From Balanoglossus misakiensis (lineage: Eukaryota > Hemichordata), in assembly GCA_040954595.2 (NCBI GenBank), contig CM082586.2, forward strand, positions 5,952,001 to 6,016,000: a stretch of 64,000 nt of DNA, given 5' to 3'. Below, in pieces: positions 28,082 to 38,619 of this stretch. The notes beneath the pieces were generated by a model, which was not told the DNA's origin, searched no databases, and was given only the letters and a program-made list of their open reading frames with translations. A program made the translations under genes and the position numbers. Numbering within the stretch: the first letter of the stretch is position 1; every line of letters begins with the position of its first letter.

Positions 28082-30783
28082 ATGAGAGAAAAGCAGCTTA
28101 TGATTTGTGTTGGACTCCTCCTGGTTCTAGTAGCAGTTGATTTTTGTTACAGTTCGCCGTTAACACGACAAAGGAGAGAGGATGATGATGATGATGACGA
28201 CGACCACAATGATGATGGCTACAGACGCTCAGGTATTTAATTTGTCAGACAATTTATCCAGATATTTGTCGAGATGAGTTTGTGGTACCTCACTCATCTT
28301 GTTTGATTGCCCTGTTTCATAAACTTTCATAGAAGCAACTAAAAGCTGAAATTATCTTTAATTCTGTCCAAGTTTTCTCGTCAAGTACTGGATGTCCACC
28401 ACTTTGATGATTACACTTAGCAGAAAGGTGTTTTATAAGGTACCGTGGGGTGCACTGATCTATTAAGGACGATTTAGAATGGACTGCTTTTTCTTCATTT
28501 TGAGACAGTTATCCAATTTCGATGGCGAGATAAACATCACATGACATTGTTCAACATGTCTCGCGAGCGTAAAGTTTAACTCCGTACTTTCAGCAAACGA
28601 CAGTAGCGACAAAAGATCAGAAACCGTCGACATGAAAATGCTGAGCAATTGTCTGGTGTTTTTGACACCAGTTTGATGAAATATTGTGAATGTGAAGCCC
28701 CAGTGGGAATGTCACATTATGCTAAATAATTAAAGACTGCATCGTTGATAACGTAGATGAGTTTCATCACAGTAAATGAGTTTGACACAGAAAGGAATAT
28801 TCCCGACGGCCAACCTTCGCGTTGCTAACCACAAAGACAACACTAGGGGCGGAGACAATGCAGTCATTAAAATCGCTGAGGACAGTAAATAATTTCGCAC
28901 CATTCTATTCGGCTTAATCAAAGAATAAGTTTCCTTCTGTTCCTGTTCACTATGCTTTGCCCCAATATCTAATTTTGGATTTTGCTACATGAAAAAGATT
29001 ATATCCAGAGAAGAAATGTGTCGCGATTCAGTTTCCGTGTGATATATTTGCACAACTATTGCTCTCAAAATTCGTAATGATAGAAAATTAAATAGATAAT
29101 ACGTTTATACCTAAAAGCGACACGTCTAGAGTTGTTCATCTATTAAATGACCTGGTAATTAATAGTTTTTGCACTGCGCTGGTGTCGGAAGATTTGATCA
29201 TTTAATTACATTTTTTCCTGGATATTACTTCTTCTGCACCATAAGAGATCTGACGCATCCAAATTAATTAATAATCGAACACCGCCATTCTTATCATGGT
29301 TAAATTCCCATATGGTCCCTCAATGATTGCTAGGTGATGAGCATTATCAGTCATTGGCCGAATTTCTGAACCAAAGACCATGTCATGAAGGCTCCGCAGA
29401 GAAGACTGTTTCACTCGTCAATATGAGTGACATGCGTCATTTCCCTGCGATTGCAATACGCGATCGTCCGCTCATTGCGAGACCTCCTTTCGTTCTATTG
29501 TTCTACACTACAAAACATGTATTTTCACTTCAAATGATTAATAGTTTATACACAACACCTAACCATTTCTGTTGGATGATGAGTCGGAGACCAAGTGCAG
29601 GTCGTTAATAACAGCGATGTAATATATAAACTTTGCATGCTGTAATTCCCCATGTTAGTATCATAACTGTTAATATGAAAGTCTCCTCGATGCATTAAAG
29701 TTATTGTTTCTGAGTAAAAAAATTATATTTGCTGATGTTGATAACGCTTATTATTCTGATGCTTTTGCTTGAAATTGTTACTAACATCTATATACATTTT
29801 GCCGCCAAACCAAACAGGTAACATAATGTTAACATTTGCTTCTCAATGCTAATATCAAAGTATTTTGAGAAATTCAAAGTGACTGTACTGTCCCTGCATC
29901 TAATAACATTGATCTGATCTGTTTTCTTTCATCTTTTTGTTACAGCCGTCGGCCACAGGGACGATGACAGTGATGAAGACGGAATTGAAACTGTAAAGAG
30001 GCTCCTGGAGGATCTCCAAGAAAAACAAAGTATGGAAATTTAAATCAGAATTCAGAGAAAAGTGTGATTAGGTCAAGATCTACTTAAAGCCTTACAAGAA
30101 AGAAAGCAGTTGCTATTTTCAAATAGATGATTTTACACTTATTGTGAGATCTTGCGAGATTTGGTTAATTACCATAGCAACAGGTTGCTATCCAAGTGGA
30201 ACAGGTCAAGCTTTGTTTGAAACTAGAATATGAGCAACACAAAATGCCATGTATTGTTTGTCCTTTGTCACATGAGAATATCATCCAATATAAATTGCCT
30301 AGCCACGCGAAATCTCTCAGGTTCTCATGATGTTCAGAAAGTGGTCTGTTGATACCATTTATGCCAATAATGTCGAAAATGTGCTTGCAAGTTCAACTTT
30401 TAAATTCACCATCTGAATGGAATTATATCCAACTGCAAACTGCAGACAATCGGCCGTCCACATTGTAGAATAATCAATGATTGTTTGCTTGTTTTACAGA
30501 AAGAAAATTTGGCCGAGGGAAAGGTAGAGGATTCAGACAAATGCCTGACTCAGGATTCGGGTAAGCTCACCCATTTGTACTGTTCGGATATGCTGCCATG
30601 GTTACCTGGGAAGGTTACATTGCAAAAATAGACAAAATTTGCATATTTTGTTTCCTTAATTTCCATTTTAAACATGTCATTCATTATGATTATGATCGAT
30701 GACACATGATTATTATTTTAAATGTATGCTAATGACTTGCATGTTTCTCATCTCTCTCTAGAATTCGTTCCTGGGACGACTAA
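28082..30783 (+). CDS. Secreted acidic-spacer/basic-tail peptide precursor (105 aa, 4 coding exons)
   Basis: Coding exons are 28082-28232, 29946-30029, 30500-30560 and 30762-30783, all with GT-AG introns (phases 1, 1, 2). A proposed 5'UTR intron runs 27706-28060. The 105-residue product has a signal peptide (residues 1 to about 24, core GLLLVLVAV) and then RQRR at 29-32, a furin-type site. Next is an Asp-rich tract (residues 34-45) with a second acidic stretch near 56-62. A helix follows (VKRLLEDLQEK), then a basic Gly/Arg/Lys tail (KRKFGRGKGRGFRQ) ending in a short C-terminus, IRSWDD. Seen: signal peptide, exon structure, charge split. Known: acidic propeptides often neutralise basic mature peptides such as antimicrobial or hormone peptides. 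Inferred: release of the basic tail by dibasic cleavage. No cysteines follow the signal peptide. I do not recognise a named family. Confidence 0.75.
30150..30352 (+). repeat. Dispersed repeat, copy 2 (inside intron of the peptide gene)
   Basis: Diverged copy of the repeat at 15785-15995, same orientation, lying in the intron between coding exons 2 and 3 of the secreted precursor. A weak inverted relation between GAGATCTTGCGAGATTT at its left and AAATCTCTCA at its right suggests old terminal inverted repeats. Confidence 0.7.
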
Positions 30784-32042
30784 GTGTAATGCTTGTCTCG
30801 TGACTTGTTTATGAAATAACCCGACATTGTTCCATCAGAAAGCGACGCCAAACAGAGAACATTTATTGTCAACATTTACACAATGAGCTATTTTTAAAAC
30901 GACTTTTGCGGCTTCATGTTTAACAATAGTTCATGATGCAATTTTTCTCATTAAGCTAATATGATAATAGAACAGTTTGATGTAAACATTTTACAGATAG
31001 TCTTGGTTGGATGTGGCATAAAAACCCCAGTCGGTCATATTGCAATGTAATGATGTTGGAAGATCGGCTGCACTTGCTGTATTAAAGGCCCATGATCATC
31101 TTAGATGCGCATGTGCGTTATTCTGTGTGTGCAAACATTATATGTACAAACATTATGTCCAATCCAAATGTTCTGCAATTTTGCATTCGACCCATTCAAA
31201 TAGTGGACTGCCTATAGTCCTTCCATATTTCATGCGTAGCATATAAGTAGACTGAAATTTTGTCCCCTCTTTTCACCTAATTTGCTGCCTTTTACCAATG
31301 TCCGACACAATCTATTGTAGCCAACATTTTGTCTGTTCAGTGTTAGGACTCAAAATGCCTTATGGCATTGACTGTATAAAATTGTTGTAACCAGAGTCTC
31401 TGGTTTGGCACATGCGCATAAGATAATCGCCCTCCTTAAAGATGTATATTTTCTCAACATATACTAGTAATATGTGATTTGGCGGCATATCATCAAGCTC
31501 AAAGAAGCTTTGTTTAGACAGTTTCGATATCATTATCTTCAATGAAACAAAATGCGGCATCACAATAAATAATTAATAAATGATTAATAACGGGCACACG
31601 CTGACTAATTTCTTTTGTGTCGCATATATACGGTAGAACCTTTGAATGATTATTGGAAAGGTATATGAGGATTCTAAGGGGAGGGATAAAATTCACATTT
31701 TATGTGAAGTTTATTATTAGTTTTTATTTGCCATTTCCGCTTTGATCAATAAAATTCACACAATTACTACAACAAAGACTGATAGAATGCCCTTATGTCG
31801 TGTTTGCGGTTATTTTCTCCTTGTGTTCCGGACAGTTCCACATGAAAACTGTGCATCAGTGTGGGGAAAAACAAAATGTCTACATTTCCATGACTTTGTG
31901 TAATATCAGTTGCACATTCAATTCAGGAAGCAAATGGTTTAATTTTTAATTATTGGATTTTTATATTCCAATTACAATGAGCTGTTGGAAATAGGGCTAG
32001 CACTTATTTGCCATGTAGAGTCACCTTAAGTGGTGGGCGTCT

Positions 32043-32078
32043 TCACCCATTAAACATTTTTATAACTGACCAAGGTAT
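32043..32078 (+). repeat. Direct repeat, copy 1 of 2
   Basis: Begins TCACCCATTAAACATTTTTA and runs to AAGGTAT. It differs from 32887-32922 by one base over 36, and the flanks are unrelated. Confidence 0.8.
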
Positions 32079-32886
32079 GCAGGTATTTGGCCCAATGTGA
32101 CACAAATGCTAGCAACTTTAAGTATAGGCAAAGGTGTATATAATGGCTACTATATACATCATTGCAAACAATCTAGCTATTTAATATTACACTGTTGTGT
32201 CCCATGGAATCACATTTGTAATGAGAAACTTTGAAGTATGAGTGACGGCTGGTTAGTGATAATTATTTATTTTTTGAGGGTTTAGTTGCCAATGGATGAG
32301 AAGTATTGGGTGGGAGTAATCCATGGGATTTTCTGTTTTGGCTTTAATGCACATCTAACTATAATTGATATTCAAATCACCTGTGAAGCGCGCTGTAATA
32401 GAGAATTGTTGGCTGGCTGGACATATTTACTCTTGGGAATGTTACCTGCGTACAACGTTTGGCTTATTATGTTCCCAATCAGCTTTCCATATTCTGCAGG
32501 TGCAATGATAAAGGTTTTTTTAATTGGAATTTGTTTTTAATTAAACGCTTATAAGAGGCCTGGGTTATTCCTGACACAGGCTTTTATCCCCCGGGCTTGC
32601 CATAAATCAACATTATAGACAATTCTCGCTAACTTAAATTTTACTTCATGCTAGGGGGTCAAATAAAAGTCTACTACTCACTGTAGTAAGAGTTTGTAGA
32701 GATGTTACCTGCATATTTCCATGGTTTCTTTGTGTCTAATAGTTTTCTATGTGTAGGACTCGTTTAGTTTTTTATCAGTTTTGTTATTTTCTGCTATAAA
32801 AGTTCAGTATGACCCAAACATTAATTCAGCTGATGTTCTTACACTTGCTATAAAACATGGCAAATATCTGCCAACTTGAAATTTTG

Positions 32887-32922
32887 TCACCCATTAAACA
32901 TTTTTATAACTGACTAAGGTAT
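32887..32922 (+). repeat. Direct repeat, copy 2 of 2
   Basis: Near-identical to 32043-32078 (one C/T difference), 844 bases downstream in the same orientation. Possibly termini or fragments of one dispersed element. Confidence 0.8.
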
Positions 32923-33234
32923 CAAAAATAGAAGATGTATAGGTGAGGCCCGAATTTCCCAGGCCCATTATCATTTCCAATACTCTACGGTATACATATT
33001 TAACAGAAAAACAACATTAGCTCAATCATCTATGCTTGACTTGTGTTGTTGCGTAATCGCAGAAACCACCGCGCCAACGTTTAACAAATGTATTGTGGAG
33101 TCTTTCGGGATCATGACATTTAATGGAAGGGCAAATGACAAGCGTCACGTGTTCAGCCAAGCAACAATCGATAGCTGTCACTACTTTGTTGACCAAGGAC
33201 TCTGGGGACAAATTAGGGCAGGTGTCAGGGGTGG

Positions 33235-33242
33235 TATTTAAG
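33235..33242 (+). promoter_or_regulatory. TATA-like box TATTTAAG
   Basis: TATTTAAG lies 71 bases before the ATG of the hevein-like gene, directly before a GC-rich segment. A start site near 33265-33270 would give a 5'UTR of about 45 bases. Confidence 0.5.
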
Positions 33243-33312
33243 CGACCCCCGGAGTTGGAAAACCTTCAATATCTACATGACACCTCAACCAGCCAGGTAG
33301 TATTAGGCAACG

Positions 33313-35473
33313 ATGAGAACTTCTGTCAACGTGCGCGTGCCACTGTCTGTTTTCGTCCTAGTTTTCTTGACAGCTGTACATATCACGCAATGTGAAGCGA
33401 AAAGTGTGCGACAAAGAAGTAAGTATCACCATCACATTTTTTGTTTAACTTATTTTAGATTAGAATAGTATGCAGTGCTTAATCTAGGATAAGGAGATGC
33501 CAACTTCACGCTATTTGGTTATTTATGCCCCGTATGTAAAAAAAAATTGAATGGAATCCAAGCTAAAAAGAAATATACCCACTTCAATGAAAACTATTTC
33601 AAATAAAATCTTTTAATGTTTCCACATTTCTGCATTGAATTAGAAAGAGCCAAAGTCTTACTCAGGCATCCTGTATGAAACACAAATTAGACTTTTGTAT
33701 AAGGCAAACCTTCTTTGTAGATTCAGTGCCTAAAGCATTTTAAATATAGTTTTCTCAGGTTATCCATGGATCATTTTTAAACAAGAAATTAATAACATTC
33801 TACTGATTTTTTAACAATCATTTGCTAGCATGTGTTTGTTAGGATATAAAACATGGTATCAGTATGCTTGCGTCGAAATGTTGAGAATCAAATGTTTTAA
33901 GCAGAAATCATATACCTGCATGATGCAATTTTTCTGAGAGTTTAATGTTTTAATCTGACATCTACTTTAGAAATGTCAATACATAACATACTATTCTGTC
34001 ATAATTGTAATACCGTGACGAATTCACTTTGTTTTGTTTATTTATGCATGATATGTGGCAGGGATTTTGTTGACTTCAGAAAACATTTATTGTCTTCGCG
34101 ATGCTTGACATTTAGTGCATTGTGTGACACTGGTGTTACACATAGCTTAGTAGGCGTGTTGAAACAATTGTCATTTAGTGGATGTGGAGTGTTTAATTAA
34201 TAATTAATTATTTAATTAACTCTACTCTCATTACAGAATTCTATTCAAACTTAATAACATACCACTAATATATCATGTCCTGCAAGATTTTATCTTAAAC
34301 ATCAGATATGAACTATTGATATTATATTATGATTGATATGTAGAATCGAAATTACAAGTGCATTTCTCAATTTTGCCCCTGAAAGGTATGTGTAATGCCA
34401 CGTAGCATTGTAAGTTGAAGTACCCTAGCTCAGCTGCAAGGTCACATATAGACTGCCACTGTTGGGGTAGCTTGTGGATATGTTAACGATGCCTGAAGCC
34501 AAAAATACGCCACTGGCGAAAAGTTTACTTGTATGATTAACACAGGGACCAAATAGGGTAAAACACAGCTGCACTTATCAGAGCATTCTCTTTGAGAATT
34601 CAAGCGACTGATCAATCGACTTTCCCTAAATAACACGGCTCACATAATAATGATGAATCGCTTATTCTCAGGATCTACAAGTTTCTTGTCATACTAAAAT
34701 TTTTGCAGGGGACTTATTTGGCAATCACATGTCATGATTGTTTCATTTTAGAGAGAGTGGGTATATGGATCATCATTCATCATTTATTTCCAAATGTGAG
34801 GTTAATAACTAGGTTTATTTAAGGGCTGACATTCATACTTTCCTGACACACCTTTACAAGGGCAGACATTATTTATGATAACAACAATCGACGTTGACAA
34901 CGGCTGTGTAGTTTAAATTAACCCATAATTACAAGAACAAGTTCTCATTAACAGCTACATCCATTCATCTGGGCCCTGTGTCATTTAAAGGGAAGGGGTC
35001 GTCGCGCCGCGAGGGTGTCCCCCTTGATGAGAATATGCCCTCCCATACAAGCGCAAACCCCACTGCAGTCGCCACGACCTACTAGGATCTTCAGTTCCTG
35101 CCATGCCCAGTCTACACTACAGTTGGCTGCTTCATTCATTCTAAGAATGATCTAATTTGTTGTGGATGAATTGTAATGTTTATAAACAAACGCGGCGCGA
35201 CGACCCCTTCACTTTAAACTTTCTCCAGTAAAAAAGTTAAGATTGGATTCACTACATGTATATTATGTGTTCTGAATTTCAGTGAAAATATGGCGAGATG
35301 ACGGCAGATGCGGGATTTTGTATCCACTACGGAACGGTCTGCCTTCAGCATGCAATCCGTTGGGAACTTCACCATGCTGCTCTGCTGCAATGTGGTGCGG
35401 AAATTCCCCATCACATTGCCGCTGCAACGATTGCATTGATTTCCGTAAAGTCTTCGCCAATAAAGGTACATAA
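33313..35473 (+). CDS. Secreted hevein-like cysteine-rich protein (98 aa, 2 exons)
   Basis: Exon 1 is 33313-33418 and ends at the strong donor AA|GTAAGT. Exon 2 is 35283-35473, after the acceptor TGAATTTCAG. The intron is phase 1. Residues 1-29 are a signal peptide (core PLSVFVLVFLTAV), then a basic SVRQR. Residues 39-90 form a compact module starting WRDDGRCG with eight cysteines (45, 59, 67, 68, 74, 81, 83, 86). The core CC-x5-C-x6-C with CCS and WCG matches the chitin-binding hevein fold. Of the hevein sugar-contact aromatics only the Trp before CG is present; the others are Ala and His, so chitin binding is uncertain. I recall related modules in predicted proteins of marine invertebrates. 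A weak donor AAAG|GTACAT at 35465 leaves open that further exons follow; without it the frame stops at 35473. Confidence 0.75.
34985..35217. mobile_element. MITE with TTAA target duplication (piggyBac-like termini)
   Basis: A 233-base element inside the hevein-like gene's intron. Inverted ends AGGGAAGGGGTCGTCGCGCC and AGTGAAGGGGTCGTCGCGCC continue to CGCG and differ at one base. Each end abuts TTAA (34985-34988 and 35214-35217), as expected of piggyBac-type target sites. The interior has no coding capacity, so it is non-autonomous. Assignment to piggyBac rests only on the TTAA. Confidence 0.85.
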
Positions 35474-35534
35474 TGATTCTATATTGACCTACCACACAGG
35501 CAGACAAATTAACTGACACACACAAATACGTACA

Positions 35535-35731
35535 TACTGTAAAACACTTTATTTTCGCGAGTCAAAATTTTCGCGATATCGAGAGAGGCCACTTTTTCGC
35601 GTGTTCTTACTTCATTCACTGCATCGTTATCTTAAAAAAAATGTACGCGACTTTTTATTTTCACGCTATTTTGGCTCTCGCATATTTTCGCGAAAAATTT
35701 ATTGCTCGCAAAAATAAAGTGTTTTACAGTA
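35535..35731. mobile_element. MITE with TA target site, CGCGAAAA-rich
   Basis: A 197-base element whose ends, TACTGTAAAACACTTTATTT and its inverse, extend over about 26 bases with one mismatch. The TA dinucleotides at the ends fit a Tc1/mariner-type TA target. The interior is rich in TTTTCGCG and CGCGAAAA and does not code. It lies 61 bases after the hevein-like stop codon, and its right end carries AATAAA at 35713-35718. Confidence 0.88.
35713..35718 (+). terminator. AATAAA possibly serving the hevein-like gene
   Basis: The right inverted repeat of the MITE supplies AATAAA in the sense orientation, 240 bases after the stop codon. A second AATAAA overlaps the end of the coding region at 35459-35464. 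Use of either as a poly(A) signal is inference. Confidence 0.3.
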
Positions 35732-36098
35732 CATAAAGTAAAGGTAGTTGGACTTACTTTATATTCTGGTCTACTTTAGTATTGAGCACTTTGTGTAGGA
35801 CCAGTCAAACAGCATACTTCATATTGGATGGTATCTGTGGACATCTGTAAGATGACAAATCACACTAGGCTTGTCAAAGCTAGAAGCTACTAGGTCACCT
35901 GTTAACTATCAAGGTGTGGAATACGGCAATTTGAACTTCTGAAAGTGAAATTTTCCAACACACGTTAAAGTGGTACCACACTAGGTCTGACAAGAGAAAG
36001 AAAGAAAGACACAAACATAGCCATTGAGTGACACACAAAGTGACATCAAAGGACACACACAGGGGCATATAGACATGTACACAAAGACGAACACACAC

Positions 36099-36300
36099 CT
36101 GGAGGTGCAGGTTCTGCTTCTGAGTCATCACTGTCACTCCCACTGACACTGTCGTTTTCATCATAGTTGTATTCACGTCTTCGTTTCCGTGGTTTCTCTT
36201 CCTTCTTCTCTGGCTTCCCCTCATCCTCATCATCCTCTAGCTGTTTCTTGAACTCTTCTGCATTTTTGGCAAGTTTCTGTTGCTCTGTTTTCATATCCTG
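36099..36300 (-). CDS. Internal exon of an unidentified charged, nuclear-type protein
   Basis: On the minus strand a pyrimidine-rich acceptor (TTTTTTTTAG) precedes a 202-base open exon that ends at CCAG|GTGTGT, phase 1 at its 3' end. It encodes about 67 residues: a helical start (TEQQKLAKNAEEFKKQLED), a Glu/Lys-rich stretch, a basic cluster KPRKRRR that looks like a nuclear localisation signal, and a Ser/Asp/Glu-rich tail with casein-kinase-2-type sites (SGSDSDDSE). Purine-first codon bias is strong. Neighbouring exons were not found with confidence: upstream exons should lie above 36300 and downstream ones below 36099, so the hevein-like gene would lie within or beyond an intron of it. Splicing, chromatin or transcription factors often look like this, but I do not recognise it. 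Confidence 0.6.
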
Positions 36301-36371
36301 CTAAAAAAAATGTACACATGTGCAGTCTTGCAATTTGAAATTCATATTAACACACACACACATACATAAAA

Positions 36372-36373
<2 letters not shown>

Positions 36374-36402
<29 letters not shown>

Positions 36403-36533
36403 CATACATACATACATACATACATACAAACATACATACATACATACATACATACATACATACATACATACATACATACATACATACATACATACATACA
36501 TACATACATACATACATACATACATACATACAT

Positions 36534-36535
<2 letters not shown>
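36374..36535 (+). repeat. (ACAT)n microsatellite
   Basis: About 160 bases of nearly pure CATA/TACA units, with one interruption (CAAACATA near 36427). It produces long spurious frames of YIHT- or CMYV-type repeats on both strands. Confidence 0.97.

Positions 36536-36563
<28 letters not shown>
36534..36563 (+). repeat. (CAGA)n microsatellite
   Basis: Seven to eight CAGA units adjoin the ACAT array and are followed by a TACCGGTA palindrome. Confidence 0.95.
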
Positions 36564-36564
<1 letters not shown>

Positions 36565-36574
36565 TACCGGTACA

Positions 36575-38138
36575 TACAGTACAATACGGTACATACATAT
36601 TGCAAATTTAAATGTGTACAAATTACCAATACCTGCTTTGTACAATGAAATCATGCTGGGTAATCTATATGCTTTTATCTTGGTAGGTTAACAGAGATGA
36701 GATGAGCTTTTGAGAGAGTACAATCAAGTTCATAAAGATGACATTCCAAATACCTAGACGGAGTGGCACTAATAAGCCTCTGCACGCAATGGACATGGAA
36801 GATTGGGAAAAACTTTTGATTTGTATTGAAATAAATGGCTGTCATATTTTATAGTAGGATTACTATATACACTTGGTCTATTTTGATTATGTTATTTACT
36901 CTTTCATATTGAAATTAGTTGTAAAACCTGTCTGCCATTAAAGGATTAATTTGAACAAGTCAAACTGTGTTGTCCTCGCTGAATTTCCAATGTTTGCAGA
37001 CTAGAAGCTGCCTTCGGCTACTTTAATTGTGGATATTTTTTCTCTGAAAATAACGTTAAATATCAAGCATGGCAATGAAACTAACATTAAACATTAACTT
37101 TGCATGTTTATGCAAGACAGTAACTAGTTCACCAATTCTTTTTCAGAATTTATTAGTAAGTTAAAATACTTGGATTATTCTTTTTCTCTCTCTCATAATT
37201 AAAGTGATATCTTCAGCTGCATAACTCCTATAGAAATGAAATGGTTTGGTGCTCAAGAAGAAAATGAGCTTTTCCAACACGTTTATTCATAATTCACATA
37301 AAGGCCATAGAGTATTTATATTCTCAAAACATGGCAGAACTAGTCAAGCAGGACATAATTAAACCAAGAACAAAATGTAGATGTGTAGATACACGATAAG
37401 TAATCCCATGGGTAATGTACATTCTATTCTTTCATATTGACCTGTGTTAATCATCACCTTTTCTGTTTACATTAGCCAACCATTTAATCAGCTATGATAT
37501 ATAAATAATTAAGTCGAGGTCATTTTTGACAAGAGGAGCATTCATTGAAGTTAACCATTTCACCCCAGTTCTTTCTTTAGAGGTCCAACCTTCCAATATA
37601 AAACAATGGGGTTGAACTGGACCATGGTTGTAAAGGGTTAAGTCACGACACATGGGTTCTGATCTTCTAGGTGTTCAGAAGGTAATTATTTTCCATTGTA
37701 AAGAAAATATTATGAAGTGAGGAGAAAGTCACTATCATGGTATTGTTAACTTTCCTAGCAACACAACTACATACATGTAGATGTGTGTGAATAGTCATTT
37801 ATCACATTGGTAATGTACACATAAATGGTTCAATTTGAAATTAGTATTTGGGCATTGAAATTGTACTCCTAAATATCATTCACAATGTCTAGATTTTCTG
37901 CCCAATAAATGTTGCTTTAAGTCAAACTCATTTTCACAATTCATTTGATGATGATGATGATGATGATGATGGAGACATCGGTTAACTAAACCGAACTGTC
38001 TGAGGTAATTCTGATAACTAACACAAGGAATTGTGGTATCTTGTATACCAGTGTCAATATTTTTCTCTGTGCAGATCATCATTTTAATGTTTCCAACAAG
38101 ATCCAACTACATTTGCATGTATTTGCATGTATTGAAGT
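36575..38138. other. Non-coding stretch
   Basis: No supported exon. It contains a GAT microsatellite at 37945-37971. If the exon at 36099-36300 belongs to a longer minus-strand gene, this could be one of its introns. Confidence 0.5.
37945..37971 (+). repeat. (GAT)n microsatellite
   Basis: About nine uninterrupted GAT units. Confidence 0.95.
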
Positions 38139-38350
38139 GTCTGGTAATGAGTGCGCCCTCTATAACCACTACCATATATTTCTCCTGATCCAAAATAATA
38201 TACCATACCATGCATTGACAGTGAACATAGTACACTGTACAAGGGTCTGGTGATTGTGAGTGCGCCCTCTATAACCACTACCATATATTTCTCTCACCCA
38301 AAATGAATATACAATGTACATGTACCATACCATTGACAGTAAACAAATAC
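38139..38350 (+). repeat. Tandem duplication of a ~105-base unit
   Basis: Copy 1 (38139-38243) and copy 2 (from 38245) share GTCTGGT, a nearly identical block starting GAGTGCGCCCTCTATAACCA, a CCATACCAT block and GACAGT.AACA. Copy 2 has insertions. The GCGCCCTCT motif also occurs near 21000 and inverted near 21539, suggesting a transposon end. Confidence 0.8.
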
Positions 38351-38583
38351 TAGTACAATGTAGTACAACTTCAAGTACAAGGTGAGGCCATGTAATACAC
38401 AGAGCGGTACATAGGTTAAGCAGAAGGTGAAACATGTCAATAAGTGTTACAATGGCGTCTTTCAATAAAAAAGGAAAGTCTGTGAGTGTAAATGGGGAGA
38501 TCATGAGTTGAAAATATAGGGAGGCTATTTTGAAGAAAACCATCGGACTATTCCCTTTCCATAATACGTGTTGTATTAACTCA

Positions 38584-38595
38584 CCCCCCCCCCCC
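38584..38595 (+). repeat. Poly(C) run
   Basis: A run of about 12 C residues. Similar homopolymers occur near 48965 (C), 47921 (G) and 54640 (G). Confidence 0.9.
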
Positions 38596-38619
38596 TCAAT
38601 GCCCATCAGCAATCAAATG

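Larger units (their letters stand above)
30784..33234. other. Intergenic spacer between two small secreted-protein genes
   Basis: About 2.4 kb with no supported gene. The first part should hold the 3'UTR of the peptide precursor, but I see no clear AATAAA close to the stop. A 36-base direct repeat occurs at 32043 and 32887. Frames at 31360-31696 and 32286-32540 lack support. Confidence 0.55.

Noticed and set aside
36301-36691. Long open frames on both strands (up to 123 codons)
   Set aside because: They are translations of the (ACAT)n and (CAGA)n microsatellites.
38169-38612. 147-codon minus-strand frame
   Set aside because: It runs through the tandemly duplicated repeat and has no coding bias.
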